From CAZMXP01 sp964570285 (GTDB taxonomy: Bacteria; Planctomycetota; PLA2): a DNA stretch of 64,000 nucleotides. This document shows, piece by piece, positions 53,015 through 60,655 of this stretch. Both the position numbers and the translations under genes were made by a program. Below the pieces are notes generated by a model. It was not told where the DNA came from. It worked only from the letters and a program-made list of their open reading frames with translations, and did no database searches. The stretch is from NCBI GenBank assembly GCA_964570285.1, contig CAZMXP010000017.1:14940-78939 (forward strand). The letters run 5' to 3'. How positions within the stretch are numbered: position 1 is the stretch's first letter; every line of letters starts with the position of its first letter.

Positions 53015-53449
53015 CTACAGGCCGAGTCTAGCGTGGAACCGGCCGGCCCGCGCGTCAAGACCAACCAGCTCGGTCGGGGAGACGTCCTCGGGCGCATAAT
53101 CGGCCTTCTCTCGTAGAGACTTTAGCAGGAGATAGCTGGTCAGGTGGTCACGATCCTGCCGGTGCGAGAAGAGCTTCCGGAGGTTTTGGGACACCATCGT
53201 GTGATTCCACGTGGCTGCGCCGCTCTGTAGCGCTGCGGGGGACACGCCTTGCCCCGCGAGGGCCCAAGCGGAAGCCTGAAAGACCGAGTAGTAGAGGCGG
53301 CTCGCGGCCGCGTTCGCGCGGCCTGCGGCCAAGCACTCGCAACCGGCGGACAGGTTCTCCTTCGCCTTCAGGCAGAACGTGTGCCAGACACTCAGAGGGC
53401 CGCCGCCAGCTCCCGCCAAATCTCTCGCTCCCGGTCGGGGGATCAGCAT
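53015..53449 (-). CDS. HEPN-domain protein
   Basis: 144 aa. Helices AKENLSAGCECLAAGRANAAASRLYYSVFQASAWALAG, then HTMVSQNLRKLF and LLLKSLREKADYAPEDVS, match HEPN (UPF0332-like) proteins. The segment R91-KLFS-H96 resembles the RX4-6H RNase motif, but the alignment is uncertain. HEPN proteins are often toxins of the HEPN-MNT type; no MNT partner is present, and a SecB-like gene is instead two genes downstream. The start is uncertain: ATG 53449 gives a complete domain, but it lies inside a TATGCT box, so a later TTG start is possible. Confidence 0.6.
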   Translation of the reverse strand: MLIPRPGARDLAGAGGGPLSVWHTFCLKAKENLSAGCECLAAGRANAAASRLYYSVFQASAWALAGQGVSPAALQSGAATWNHTMVSQNLRKLFSHRQDRDHLTSYLLLKSLREKADYAPEDVSPTELVGLDARAGRFHARLGL

Positions 53450-53508
53450 AACCGGGCGCGACAGGGCGCTGCAATGCCGCGCAAGGCCCCACCGCCCCAT
53501 CCCATCCC

Positions 53509-53553
53509 CGCCCGCTACGCGCCCGCGAACTCGAGCGCCTCCACCCCCGCCTT
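53509..53553 (-). pseudogene. Leftover 3' end of a second integrase
   Basis: On the minus strand the bases encode KAGVEALEFAGA and a TAG stop, nearly the same as the C-terminus of the intact integrase (KGVEALDFAG). 53521-53548 and 53624-53651 match at 26 of 28 positions and are 103 bp apart. The remnant lies between the island and the intact integrase; its stop is inside the 13-bp word that recurs at 40891. Confidence 0.55.
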
Positions 53554-53602
53554 TGTTCGCGCGGAGACGGCGCGGTCGCGCGAGCCCGGCCCCCGGACCC
53601 CC

Positions 53603-54874
53603 TCACATCCCCGCAGGCGAACCGCCCGCGAAGTCGAGCGCCTCGACCCCCTTCCGCGCCCGCTCCCCCACCGCCCGGACGTACCGCTCCGTGGTCGTGT
53701 AGGAGGCGTGCCCGAGCAGCGCCTGCAGGTCCGCGGGCGAGCCCTCGCCGAGGAACAGGGTGGCGAACGTGTGCCGACACGAGTACAGGCTCAGGCCCCG
53801 GCGCTCGGCGAGGCCGGCCTTCGCTACCGCCTTCCGCCATGCGTTGCGGTGGTCGTAGAGGGAGCCGCCGCGCGTCGGCAGGAAGACGAGCTCGTCGTCG
53901 GGGACGCGGCGCGACTCCGAGCGGCGGTCCTTCATCGCGCGCAGTTCCGCCGCGAGGCGGGGGTGCATCGGGACCGTGCCGCCCATCTGGACCTTCGAGC
54001 GGAAGACGGTGATCGTCGCGGATTCGAAGGAGATGTCGCCCCAGCGCAGGTTGCGGAGCTCGTTGGGCCGCTGGCCCGTCAGGAGCGCCGCGAGGAGGAA
54101 CGGCCTGAGGTGATGGTTGGCGCAATCGACGAGGCGCGCGGCCTCGGACGGGCCGAGGATGGCGCGCGCGCGGACCGGCTCCTTCGCGCGGCGGATGCGG
54201 GCGGCGGGGTTGCGCGCGAGCTGGCCGAGGTGGACCAGCCGGTTGAGGGCGGCGGCGATGAGGCTCGTGTCGCGGTTGATCGAGCCCGCGGCGACGGTGC
54301 CGCCCTTGACGGCGCGGATCTCGTTGGGGTCGGTGCGCTTCGCGCCGCGGCGGCGGATGGGCTGCCAGCGGCGTTTGCGCCTCCACGCGGCGAACTGTTC
54401 GAGGTCGCCTCTCTGGAGCGTGGCGACGGCGCGGCCCGCGAGGGGCGAGGCGGCGATGGCGCTGCGGCTCGTGACGTAGCGGGCGATGCCGCGCTGGCTG
54501 CCGCCCCCGGCGCGCTTGTGGTCGATGTACTCGTCGACCGCCTGTAGCAGCGTGAGGTCGCAGGGGGGCTCTGCCTCTGCCGCGGGCGGCGTGGCGCCGA
54601 GCATGATCTCCTTCTCGACCTCGGCGAGGAAGGCTTCGGCCAATTCGCGCGTTTCGAAGCTGCGGGTGATGAAGCCGACGCGGCCGTTGCCGTTGCGGCG
54701 CTTGGTCGGGTCGGAGTAGCGCGCCAACCAGCCGCTTCCGCCCGGCCTGCGGAAGATGGAGCCGAATCGGCGGCGTCGCGCGCGCCGTCTCGGCCTGCGT
54801 ATCGCGGTTTCCATGACCCCACATGAGCCACGGACTCCGGGAGCATCAAGGCGTAACTTGCGTGCTAGCATCAT
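53603..54874 (-). CDS. Tyrosine recombinase (phage-type integrase)
   Basis: 423 aa. The N-terminal 105 residues contain a basic AP2-like arm (RFGSIFRRPGGSGWLARYSDPTKRR), and a core-binding SAM-like domain follows. The catalytic residues are R269 (TGQRPNEL), K294, R367-H368 (YSCRHTF), H389 (LLGHAS) and the nucleophile Y398 (TTERY). The first His of the HxxR motif is replaced by Y364. It inserts or excises the mobile element. ATG 54874 lies one base after the HTH gene stop (TAACATG). The 3' end is duplicated downstream at 53,521. Last gene of a tightly overlapping operon. Confidence 0.88.
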   Translation of the reverse strand: MMLARKLRLDAPGVRGSCGVMETAIRRPRRRARRRRFGSIFRRPGGSGWLARYSDPTKRRNGNGRVGFITRSFETRELAEAFLAEVEKEIMLGATPPAAEAEPPCDLTLLQAVDEYIDHKRAGGGSQRGIARYVTSRSAIAASPLAGRAVATLQRGDLEQFAAWRRKRRWQPIRRRGAKRTDPNEIRAVKGGTVAAGSINRDTSLIAAALNRLVHLGQLARNPAARIRRAKEPVRARAILGPSEAARLVDCANHHLRPFLLAALLTGQRPNELRNLRWGDISFESATITVFRSKVQMGGTVPMHPRLAAELRAMKDRRSESRRVPDDELVFLPTRGGSLYDHRNAWRKAVAKAGLAERRGLSLYSCRHTFATLFLGEGSPADLQALLGHASYTTTERYVRAVGERARKGVEALDFAGGSPAGM

Positions 54875-54875
54875 G

Positions 54876-55157
54876 TTAGGTCGTCACCGCCCCGAGTCCA
54901 CGCACCCTTGCCGCGATGGCGTCGGCGTCGGGCACCACGGGGCGTAGGCGCGCCTCCACGCGCGCCGTGTCGAGGTAGGCCACCAGGTCCCCCCGCGCCA
55001 CAAGCACGCGCCCACCGCGGCGTCCGGGCGCCACGACGCGGTAGTGCGGGATGGCCCCGCGCCTCAGCAGGGCGTAGAGCGTCGCGCGGCCCACCGGCAC
55101 CAGCGCCAGCGCCTGACGGATGGTCAGCAGATCGCCGGGCTTCAGGGCCTCGCTCAC
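54876..55157 (-). CDS. Excisionase-like HTH protein (MerR/Xis type)
   Basis: 93 aa with a HTH_17-type motif (LLTIRQALALVPVGRATLYALLRRGAIPHYRV) and a beta-hairpin RGGRVLVARGDLVAYLD, the form of phage excisionases and recombination directionality factors. It is encoded directly upstream of the integrase, where Xis genes usually are. The GTG start overlaps the preceding gene's stop (GTGA 55154-55157), and the TAA stop lies one base before the integrase ATG. Confidence 0.75.
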   Translation of the reverse strand: MSEALKPGDLLTIRQALALVPVGRATLYALLRRGAIPHYRVVAPGRRGGRVLVARGDLVAYLDTARVEARLRPVVPDADAIAARVRGLGAVTT

Positions 55158-55342
55158 CGCGACGCCCCCCTCGCGGCCCGCAGCGTGGCGGCCACCTCCG
55201 TGCGCTTCCGCGCGAGCTCGGACAGGACCAGCGCGTCGAAGAGCAGCGCCGGCGGACCGGCGAGTTCGATCCTGCCGCGGCGGTCGACGCGCACGATGCC
55301 GCCGCGATCCGTCAGGTGGCGCAGGAGGGCGAGGGTGGTCAT
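55154..55342 (-). CDS. Small TubC-N-like protein
   Basis: 62 aa. The pattern LLRHLTDRGGIVRVDRRGRIELAGPPALL ... LSELARKRTEVAATLRA resembles the TubC N-terminal docking-domain family, which occurs on phages and islands near primases. The role is unknown; it may help assemble the replication complex. ATG at 55342 overlaps the previous stop (ATGA), and the TGA overlaps the HTH gene GTG. Confidence 0.55.
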   Translation of the reverse strand: MTTLALLRHLTDRGGIVRVDRRGRIELAGPPALLFDALVLSELARKRTEVAATLRAARGASR

Positions 55343-55545
55343 GCTCGCCTCCGGGCCTGCGAGCGGCGACGACGGAGCCACGCGCCAACGCCACGCTCCT
55401 CGCGCAATACGCGCGCGGGGCCACTCGAGCAAGGACGCGCGCGACGACGGCGGCGAAGCTCGCGCCGGAACTCGGCGAGGATGAACGCGAGCAGTAGGTG
55501 CTCGACGCGCAGGTGCCGGTGCCGTTTGGGCTCAGCTTGCCTCAC
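55339..55545 (-). CDS. Small basic protein, overlooked in a tight overlap
   Basis: 68 aa from a GTG that overlaps the primase stop (GTGA 55542-55545) and ends in an ATGA overlap with the TubC-like gene. The N-terminus reads VRQAEPKRHRHLRVEHLLLAFILAEF, and the rest is Arg-rich (about one third Arg). It looks like a small nucleic-acid-binding or filler peptide; no family is known. Support comes from the chain of 4-bp overlaps on both sides. Confidence 0.45.
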   Translation of the reverse strand: MRQAEPKRHRHLRVEHLLLAFILAEFRRELRRRRRARPCSSGPARVLREERGVGAWLRRRRSQARRRA

Positions 55546-56561
55546 TTCATCCCCCCCCGCGCCGCAAGCCGCTCCGCCTCCTCGCGCGCGAACCCACCCT
55601 CGTACTCGAGAATCGCCGCGCGCTCCTCGAAGGCCTCGATCGCGATGAGCTCGGGACCGTCGGGCAGCGTGAGGACCCCGTCCGCCCACGCGGCGGCGAC
55701 GTCCTTGCTTCCGCCGTAGCACGATGCGTCCAGCACCTCGACGGCGATCCCCCGGAGCCGGGCGTCGCGCGCGATCGCCTTCCATCGCGCGCCCGCGGCG
55801 TCGAGGTCGAAGGCGAAAACCATCTCGCGCACCACCCCGGCCCACTCCCACCGCCAACCCTCCACGCCGAAGATCGCGCAGGCGGCCCCTACGCCGCGGG
55901 CGATCAGCGACAGCGCGTCGAACGCCCCCTCGCAGATCCATACGCGCGGTCGCCGCAGCGCAGCGGCGTTGAAGAACCCCTTGTTGCCCGCGAGGTGGTC
56001 GTGGCGGGCACCCTTCGGGACCGGACCAGCCGTCTCCACCGCGCGGCCGTAGAGGCTCACGAGCGTGCCGTCCGGCGAGGTGTGTGGCACGACGATCCGG
56101 CCGTGCGGGGTCCGCCTGCCGACCGCCGCCCACCGCTCACGCGTCGCGTATCCGATGCGGCACCCTCGCGCGACCCGTGCCGTGATGCGTCTCCTCGCCA
56201 GGTACTCCTCGCCCGGACTGCCCGGAAGCGCCGCCGCGAACCCGGCCACAAGCGCTTCGAGGTCGGGGCGCACCGGCGAAGGCTGCGTCGGCGGGGTGCG
56301 GGACGCTGGCGTCGCGCGAGCGGCGGGCGACCCTCCCCTCGCGCGATCCTCCTTCCGGCGACCCCGCGCCTCCTCCATGTAGCCCCACGCTCCGCACTGG
56401 AAGCACCGGAAGTGCCCCGTCTCCAGGTTGACGCGCAGGCTCCTGGTGTGGTCGGAACCGTGGATCGGGCAGTAGGCGCGGACTATCCGGCAACCGCCGA
56501 CGGGGGAGCACTCCGCGAGCTGCGCCGCGGTGAGGGTGAGATTCGACCCGCCCCCGCTCAC
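55542..56561 (-). CDS. CHC2-TOPRIM primase
   Basis: 339 aa. An N-terminal zinc finger (C31-P-I-H34 ... C53-F-Q-C56) is followed by a helical linker and a TOPRIM domain with the acidic E in VWICEGAFDAL and D-x-D in FAFDLDAAG. It would make primers for the element's replication, with the DnaB-like helicase encoded just upstream. GTG 56561 is chosen because it gives a GTGA overlap with the helicase stop like the other junctions; an ATG at 56573 is an alternative. Confidence 0.75.
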   Translation of the reverse strand: MSGGGSNLTLTAAQLAECSPVGGCRIVRAYCPIHGSDHTRSLRVNLETGHFRCFQCGAWGYMEEARGRRKEDRARGGSPAARATPASRTPPTQPSPVRPDLEALVAGFAAALPGSPGEEYLARRRITARVARGCRIGYATRERWAAVGRRTPHGRIVVPHTSPDGTLVSLYGRAVETAGPVPKGARHDHLAGNKGFFNAAALRRPRVWICEGAFDALSLIARGVGAACAIFGVEGWRWEWAGVVREMVFAFDLDAAGARWKAIARDARLRGIAVEVLDASCYGGSKDVAAAWADGVLTLPDGPELIAIEAFEERAAILEYEGGFAREEAERLAARGGMK

Positions 56562-57838
56562 CGCCCCCCCCATGCCTGCTCGCGCATCACGCCTCGCTCC
56601 GGGTTGAAGACGAGCGGCACCGCGAAGCCGCTCTCGCCGTGCCGGTTCTTCGCGACCACGAGGTCGAGCGCGACGGCGGGCGGGTCGGCGCGGCGCCCAG
56701 CGTCCGGCAACAGGAAGAGGATCGAGTCGGCGCCATACTCGAGGTCGCCCGACTCCTTCAAGGAGGCGATGTTCGCCTTGCCGCCGCCCCTGCCGTACTC
56801 GCCGTCGGCGCGGTTCTGGCTGCAGATCGCGAGGACCGAGACGTCCTGCGACGTCGCGAGGTCGCGCAGCGCCCCGGCGAACGCGCTGACGTTTTGCCGG
56901 AGCTGCTCGTAGCCCGCCCCGTGCGCGGCCCGCTGCAGGTAGTCGACCACGACGAGGCACCTCGCGTCCTCCATGCCGCGTCTCGCCGTGCGGACGATCG
57001 CGGCGATGCGCCCTGCATTGACCGCCGCGTTGCCCTCGACGAGGGCGACGCGATCGAGGGCCGCTCCCAGCGCCCGGGCGCCCTCCTCAAGCCCGCGCAC
57101 GTCCGCCCGCCCGCGATCCACGTCCGTCGCCGCGACGCTGGCGGTGGCGCAGATCATCTTCAGGAGAATATTGGCCGGCGCGTTCTCGTAGGTGACGTAG
57201 ACGACCATGCCGCCGCATGTCGCGACATGGAGCGCGATCTGCGTCGCCAGCGTCGTCTTGCCGACGCCGGGGCCGCCCGCCAGCACCGCCAGTCCCGACC
57301 GGACCCCCCCGAGCCTCTGGTCCAGCGTCGCGATCCCGCTCGGCACGCCGAGGATCGCCTGGCCCGTCACCTCGCGCAGCCTCCGCTTCGCCTCCGCGTC
57401 TGCGAGGACGTGATCGACGAGATCGGAGGCCCAGCGGAACGCCCCCGTGCGGACGCCGTCGGCTTCCGACCGTGCCTTCTCGATGCCGCGGGCGAGCCCT
57501 TCGAGGATCGTCTCGGGAGAGGCGTCGCCGTCCCGACGCATCGCCGCGGCCGCGGTCTCGATCGCGTCGGCGACGAGCCTGAGCTTCCGCAACTTGCACA
57601 GGCGCGCGACCGCGGTCTGCGGGTCGGGGGCGGGCGTCCAGTCAGCTGGGACAGCCCGCGGCCTGCCGTGAAGGATTGCGTCGGCCAGGGCGACGAACGC
57701 CGCAACCTCGGCGGCGAACGCCCCGGGCGGCGGGGCAGACGCGCCGTCGAGCAGCGTGGGGTCGAGGGCGATCGCCGCCAGCACCGCGCGCTCGGCGTCG
57801 CGGTCTACGAAGTCGTCGCAAAGCGTGAATCTTGCCAT
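56558..57838 (-). CDS. DnaB-like replicative helicase/RecA-fold ATPase
   Basis: 426 aa. The N-terminal 130 residues are a DnaB-N-like helical domain (DRDAERAVLAAIALDPTLL). The ATPase has GGPGVGKTTLA (K194) and CLVVVDYLQ (Walker B), then SQNRADGEYGR and LFLLPDAGRRADPPAVALDLVVAKNRHGESG, which match the DnaB C-terminal domain. It is likely the replicative helicase of the element. GGAGG 7 nt before ATG 57838 fixes the start. Read first in a run with primase, two small genes, HTH and integrase. Confidence 0.8.
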   Translation of the reverse strand: MARFTLCDDFVDRDAERAVLAAIALDPTLLDGASAPPPGAFAAEVAAFVALADAILHGRPRAVPADWTPAPDPQTAVARLCKLRKLRLVADAIETAAAAMRRDGDASPETILEGLARGIEKARSEADGVRTGAFRWASDLVDHVLADAEAKRRLREVTGQAILGVPSGIATLDQRLGGVRSGLAVLAGGPGVGKTTLATQIALHVATCGGMVVYVTYENAPANILLKMICATASVAATDVDRGRADVRGLEEGARALGAALDRVALVEGNAAVNAGRIAAIVRTARRGMEDARCLVVVDYLQRAAHGAGYEQLRQNVSAFAGALRDLATSQDVSVLAICSQNRADGEYGRGGGKANIASLKESGDLEYGADSILFLLPDAGRRADPPAVALDLVVAKNRHGESGFAVPLVFNPERGVMREQAWGGR

Positions 57839-57988
57839 GGAGCGGTCCTCCGATGGTGCCACCGTAGAGGGAGCCCCGGCAGCACCCCCGCCTGCCGGGG
57901 CGCTCTAAGGCTATAAAGCCTCCAGGGGATTCAACGCGACGCAACCCGTTGCCCCGCAACGACTTGACCGCCGCCGCCGATGAAATTA

Positions 57989-58054
57989 GTCGCAGCCAGG
58001 TAAGGTTTTGGTCGCAGCTGGGTCAGGTTCTGGTCGCAGCCGCGTCAACTTCCG
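57989..58054. repeat. Three 22-bp iterons (candidate replication origin or operator)
   Basis: GTCGCAGCNNGGTNAGGTTNTG is repeated head to tail at 57989, 58011 and 58033; the first two match at 18 or more positions, and the third has drifted in its second half. The period of 22 bp is close to two helical turns, so the copies would lie on one face of the DNA. It sits 150 bp upstream of the helicase start and 23 bp beyond the end of the putative replication gene. A TTGACC word is just before it (57964-57969). Confidence 0.65.
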
Positions 58055-58076
58055 CGAAACGGCGATTCATGCCCGA

Positions 58077-60278
58077 CTATGACATCGATTCGGCGTTTCT
58101 CGCTATCCAATCCCGCGCACGCGATTCAACGCGCGACGAGGCGGCCACAGGCGCGCCGGACCGCGACAGCGCCCCGCGCTCGAGCTTGCAGAGGAATGCC
58201 GGCGTGATCTCCAGCTCGCACGCGACGTCGCGCTGCGACTTCGATCGCGCCAGCCTCGTCGCCCTCACTGTCTCCCAGAGCTCCTGGCCGGCCGCGGCTC
58301 TCGCCGGCCGCGGCCCCCCCTGGCGCCGTCGCCCGAGGAGGGGCCGCTCCTTCCCGTCGCAGAGTTCAAGCTCCACCGTCGAGTCGAGCCAATCGGCGCT
58401 CCAGCCGCGTCCCCCGGGAGCGCAGGCCCACCCCGCCGCCTCGACCGAGAAAGAGCGCAGGATCTCGCGCTCCTGCAGAAGCTCCAGCGCCGCGTCGAAC
58501 CGCTCCTGCAGCCGGCGCAGCCTGTACCGCATCCGCGGAGTCGACTCCATCTCGCCGACGAGCGAGAGGAGCGTCCGGACGCGCACCGAGCGCCGTCGCG
58601 GCATGTACGCGGACTCCATCATGAGGACGGTCCCGATCCTCTTCGCGAGGAGCGAGGCGCCGCGCCCCCCGTTGCGCGGGAGAAGGAAGAGCGCGCGTGG
58701 CAGGCCCGCGAGCCAGACCGCCGACCCGGCGCGGAGCCACAGCCCGCACCACTCGCCGATGCGGACGATCCACGTCGTGGCGACACCCGGGAGGCGCAGG
58801 TCCTCTTCGCGGCTCTCGACGACCGAGAAGAGCCGGTCCTGCGAGAGCTCAAACGACCTGCGTCGGCCCCCCCGGGACTGGCGCACTGTCGCCGAGATGT
58901 CGCACGCGAGCCGCGACACGCAGTCCAGGTCCCGGCCGATCCGGAGGATCGCTTCACGGCGCCGCGCGCCCGCGTGTCGGATCCCCATGTCGCGAAGCAG
59001 CGACTTCGCCGTCACTACCACGGTTCTGGGCGGTGCCTCGGCCGGATCGTCCGCGGCGCCGCCCGCCGTCAGCCTGGCGAGGACGAGCAGCGCCACGTCG
59101 AGCGTGTGCGCATCCATACGCCCAACGATGCTCCAGCCCGACTCGTTCCCGCCGCCGGGCACGGTGATCACGACGCGTCCATCTAGGCGCCGGACCACGT
59201 GCGAAGAGATCGGGCCGCCCGTCTCCGCGCTGGCCTCCCACGCGCCGGGGCGATCGGCCCAGCCGGGGCCAGCGGCGTAAACCAGCGTCGCGAGCTTCAC
59301 GGTCAGCGGGTTCGCCGGCACACGCGCGACCCCGTCGCGGAACGCGGCGGGCTCGTCGCGTTTCCCGGGCATGGCCCGTTCGCCCGGGAGGCGCGTGCCG
59401 AGGCGGCCGAGGCTCGCGTCCCACTGCCGCAGCAGCTCGTCGACGAGATCGGACCGCTCGCCCTCGCCCCAGTCCGCCGGATGTCCGTCGACGCCTGGAT
59501 CGAACTCGATGCCGACGGTGACCGGGTGCCACGCCCGCCGGGTTGCCGGGTCTAGAGCGAGCGGCTCGATCATGAGGCACACGGAACCCGCGACGCGCCG
59601 TCCGCCCACGACCGCCTCGAAGCGAAAACCCTCGCCGTTGCGGGCGCGCTCCCCGTCGTTGAGGAAGCGCGCGAGGGCGGCCGCCTCTTCGTGCGTCAAG
59701 ACCGGATCGGGTCGATCCGGTCCGGCCCCGTCCTCCAAGCCCCCGGCATCGACACGCCAGGGAATCGAGCCGAGGCTGAAGGGTCGCAAGATCTCGTCGA
59801 GGACGTCCTCGCGGCGCTCCCCGGAGACCCCCTCGAGCTTGCTTCGTGCATCGGCAGCCAGGCAGACGCGGTACCGATCGCCCTCCTTCACGAACGTGTT
59901 CGAGCCCGTGACGGCAAGGAGCGCCGCGGCCTCGGCGGCCTCGACCGCCATCGCGACCACCATCTGATTGCAGGCGTCTCGGGTGGCGAGGGCCGCCTCG
60001 TCCCAGACAGAAAGAGCGCGCTGGCCCAGGTCCCAGTTCCAGCCCACGCGGTACTCGATCGTGGCGAACGACTCGCGCCAGTCCGGTCCGCCAACCCGTT
60101 GCACGCGCAGCGCGTCGACCAGCGCTGCCAGCGCACGGCCGCCCACTTCCATCAGCGCCAGCGCGAACCAGTCCTTCTCGCGCTTCGAGTACGCGAGGAT
60201 GAGGGACTCGAAGCCCGCCAGCGCTCGCTCTCGGCGATCCTCCTTCGGGAGGCTCTCCCACTCGTCGGGTCTGTTCAC
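58077..60278 (-). CDS. Large putative replication protein with C-terminal XRE-type HTH
   Basis: 733 aa; no family match is certain. The middle (around residues 370-480: MDAHTLDVALLVLARL, PRTVVVTAKSLLRDMGI, RREAILRIGRDLDCVSRL) looks like a winged-helix replication initiator. The C-terminus has a Cro/C1-type HTH (ELWETVRATRLARSKSQRDVACELEITPAFLCKLERGALS). The N-terminal 200 residues are helical. The gene lies just upstream of the iteron array and of the helicase-primase operon, a position usual for an initiator or master regulator. The GTG 60278 start follows GGGAG by about 8 nt. Confidence 0.5.
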   Translation of the reverse strand: MNRPDEWESLPKEDRRERALAGFESLILAYSKREKDWFALALMEVGGRALAALVDALRVQRVGGPDWRESFATIEYRVGWNWDLGQRALSVWDEAALATRDACNQMVVAMAVEAAEAAALLAVTGSNTFVKEGDRYRVCLAADARSKLEGVSGERREDVLDEILRPFSLGSIPWRVDAGGLEDGAGPDRPDPVLTHEEAAALARFLNDGERARNGEGFRFEAVVGGRRVAGSVCLMIEPLALDPATRRAWHPVTVGIEFDPGVDGHPADWGEGERSDLVDELLRQWDASLGRLGTRLPGERAMPGKRDEPAAFRDGVARVPANPLTVKLATLVYAAGPGWADRPGAWEASAETGGPISSHVVRRLDGRVVITVPGGGNESGWSIVGRMDAHTLDVALLVLARLTAGGAADDPAEAPPRTVVVTAKSLLRDMGIRHAGARRREAILRIGRDLDCVSRLACDISATVRQSRGGRRRSFELSQDRLFSVVESREEDLRLPGVATTWIVRIGEWCGLWLRAGSAVWLAGLPRALFLLPRNGGRGASLLAKRIGTVLMMESAYMPRRRSVRVRTLLSLVGEMESTPRMRYRLRRLQERFDAALELLQEREILRSFSVEAAGWACAPGGRGWSADWLDSTVELELCDGKERPLLGRRRQGGPRPARAAAGQELWETVRATRLARSKSQRDVACELEITPAFLCKLERGALSRSGAPVAASSRVESRARDWIARNAESMS

Positions 60279-60655
60279 GGGGCGCTCCCGTCTCTCGCGC
60301 TCCGCGGAGTGAAGGCGGGGCCCCCGGACCGAGGAGCGCCTTCGCCCTTTCCGCCGCGGGCCAGGCGGCGGCGGGGCCCCACCGAGACGATACGGCCGCC
60401 GTGCGACACGCGACGCGCTGCGGGCCCGCACGCCCACACCTCTCGCCCTGCGGCACTCCTGCCCCCGCGCGCCCATCGTCGGCACCATCGCGCGCGTTAT
60501 GGGTCCGTCGAATCCGCCTCTTCCTAATTGGGGGGTCGGCGCGAATGCGCTTGAGCTGTGGCGCGCCCGCTGGCCCCATGCGGATGTAGACCGCCGGGAC
60601 CCCACTCCCGAGACGGCCTCCTTGGGGGGCCCAGACCCCCCGGAAAGGCGCCACC
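60279..60655. other. 377-bp divergent intergenic region
   Basis: It separates the minus-strand replication gene from the plus-strand serine recombinase. The track offers only shadows. There are C-runs (CCCCCGGACC, GGGGGGCCC), a short A/T-rich stretch CCTCTTCCTAATTGG near 60,520, and no clear promoter. Both genes must have their promoters here. Confidence 0.35.

Noticed and set aside
57989..58054. CRISPR array
   Set aside because: The repeat is direct and contiguous with no spacers, so it is an iteron-type array; no cas genes are present anywhere in the window.
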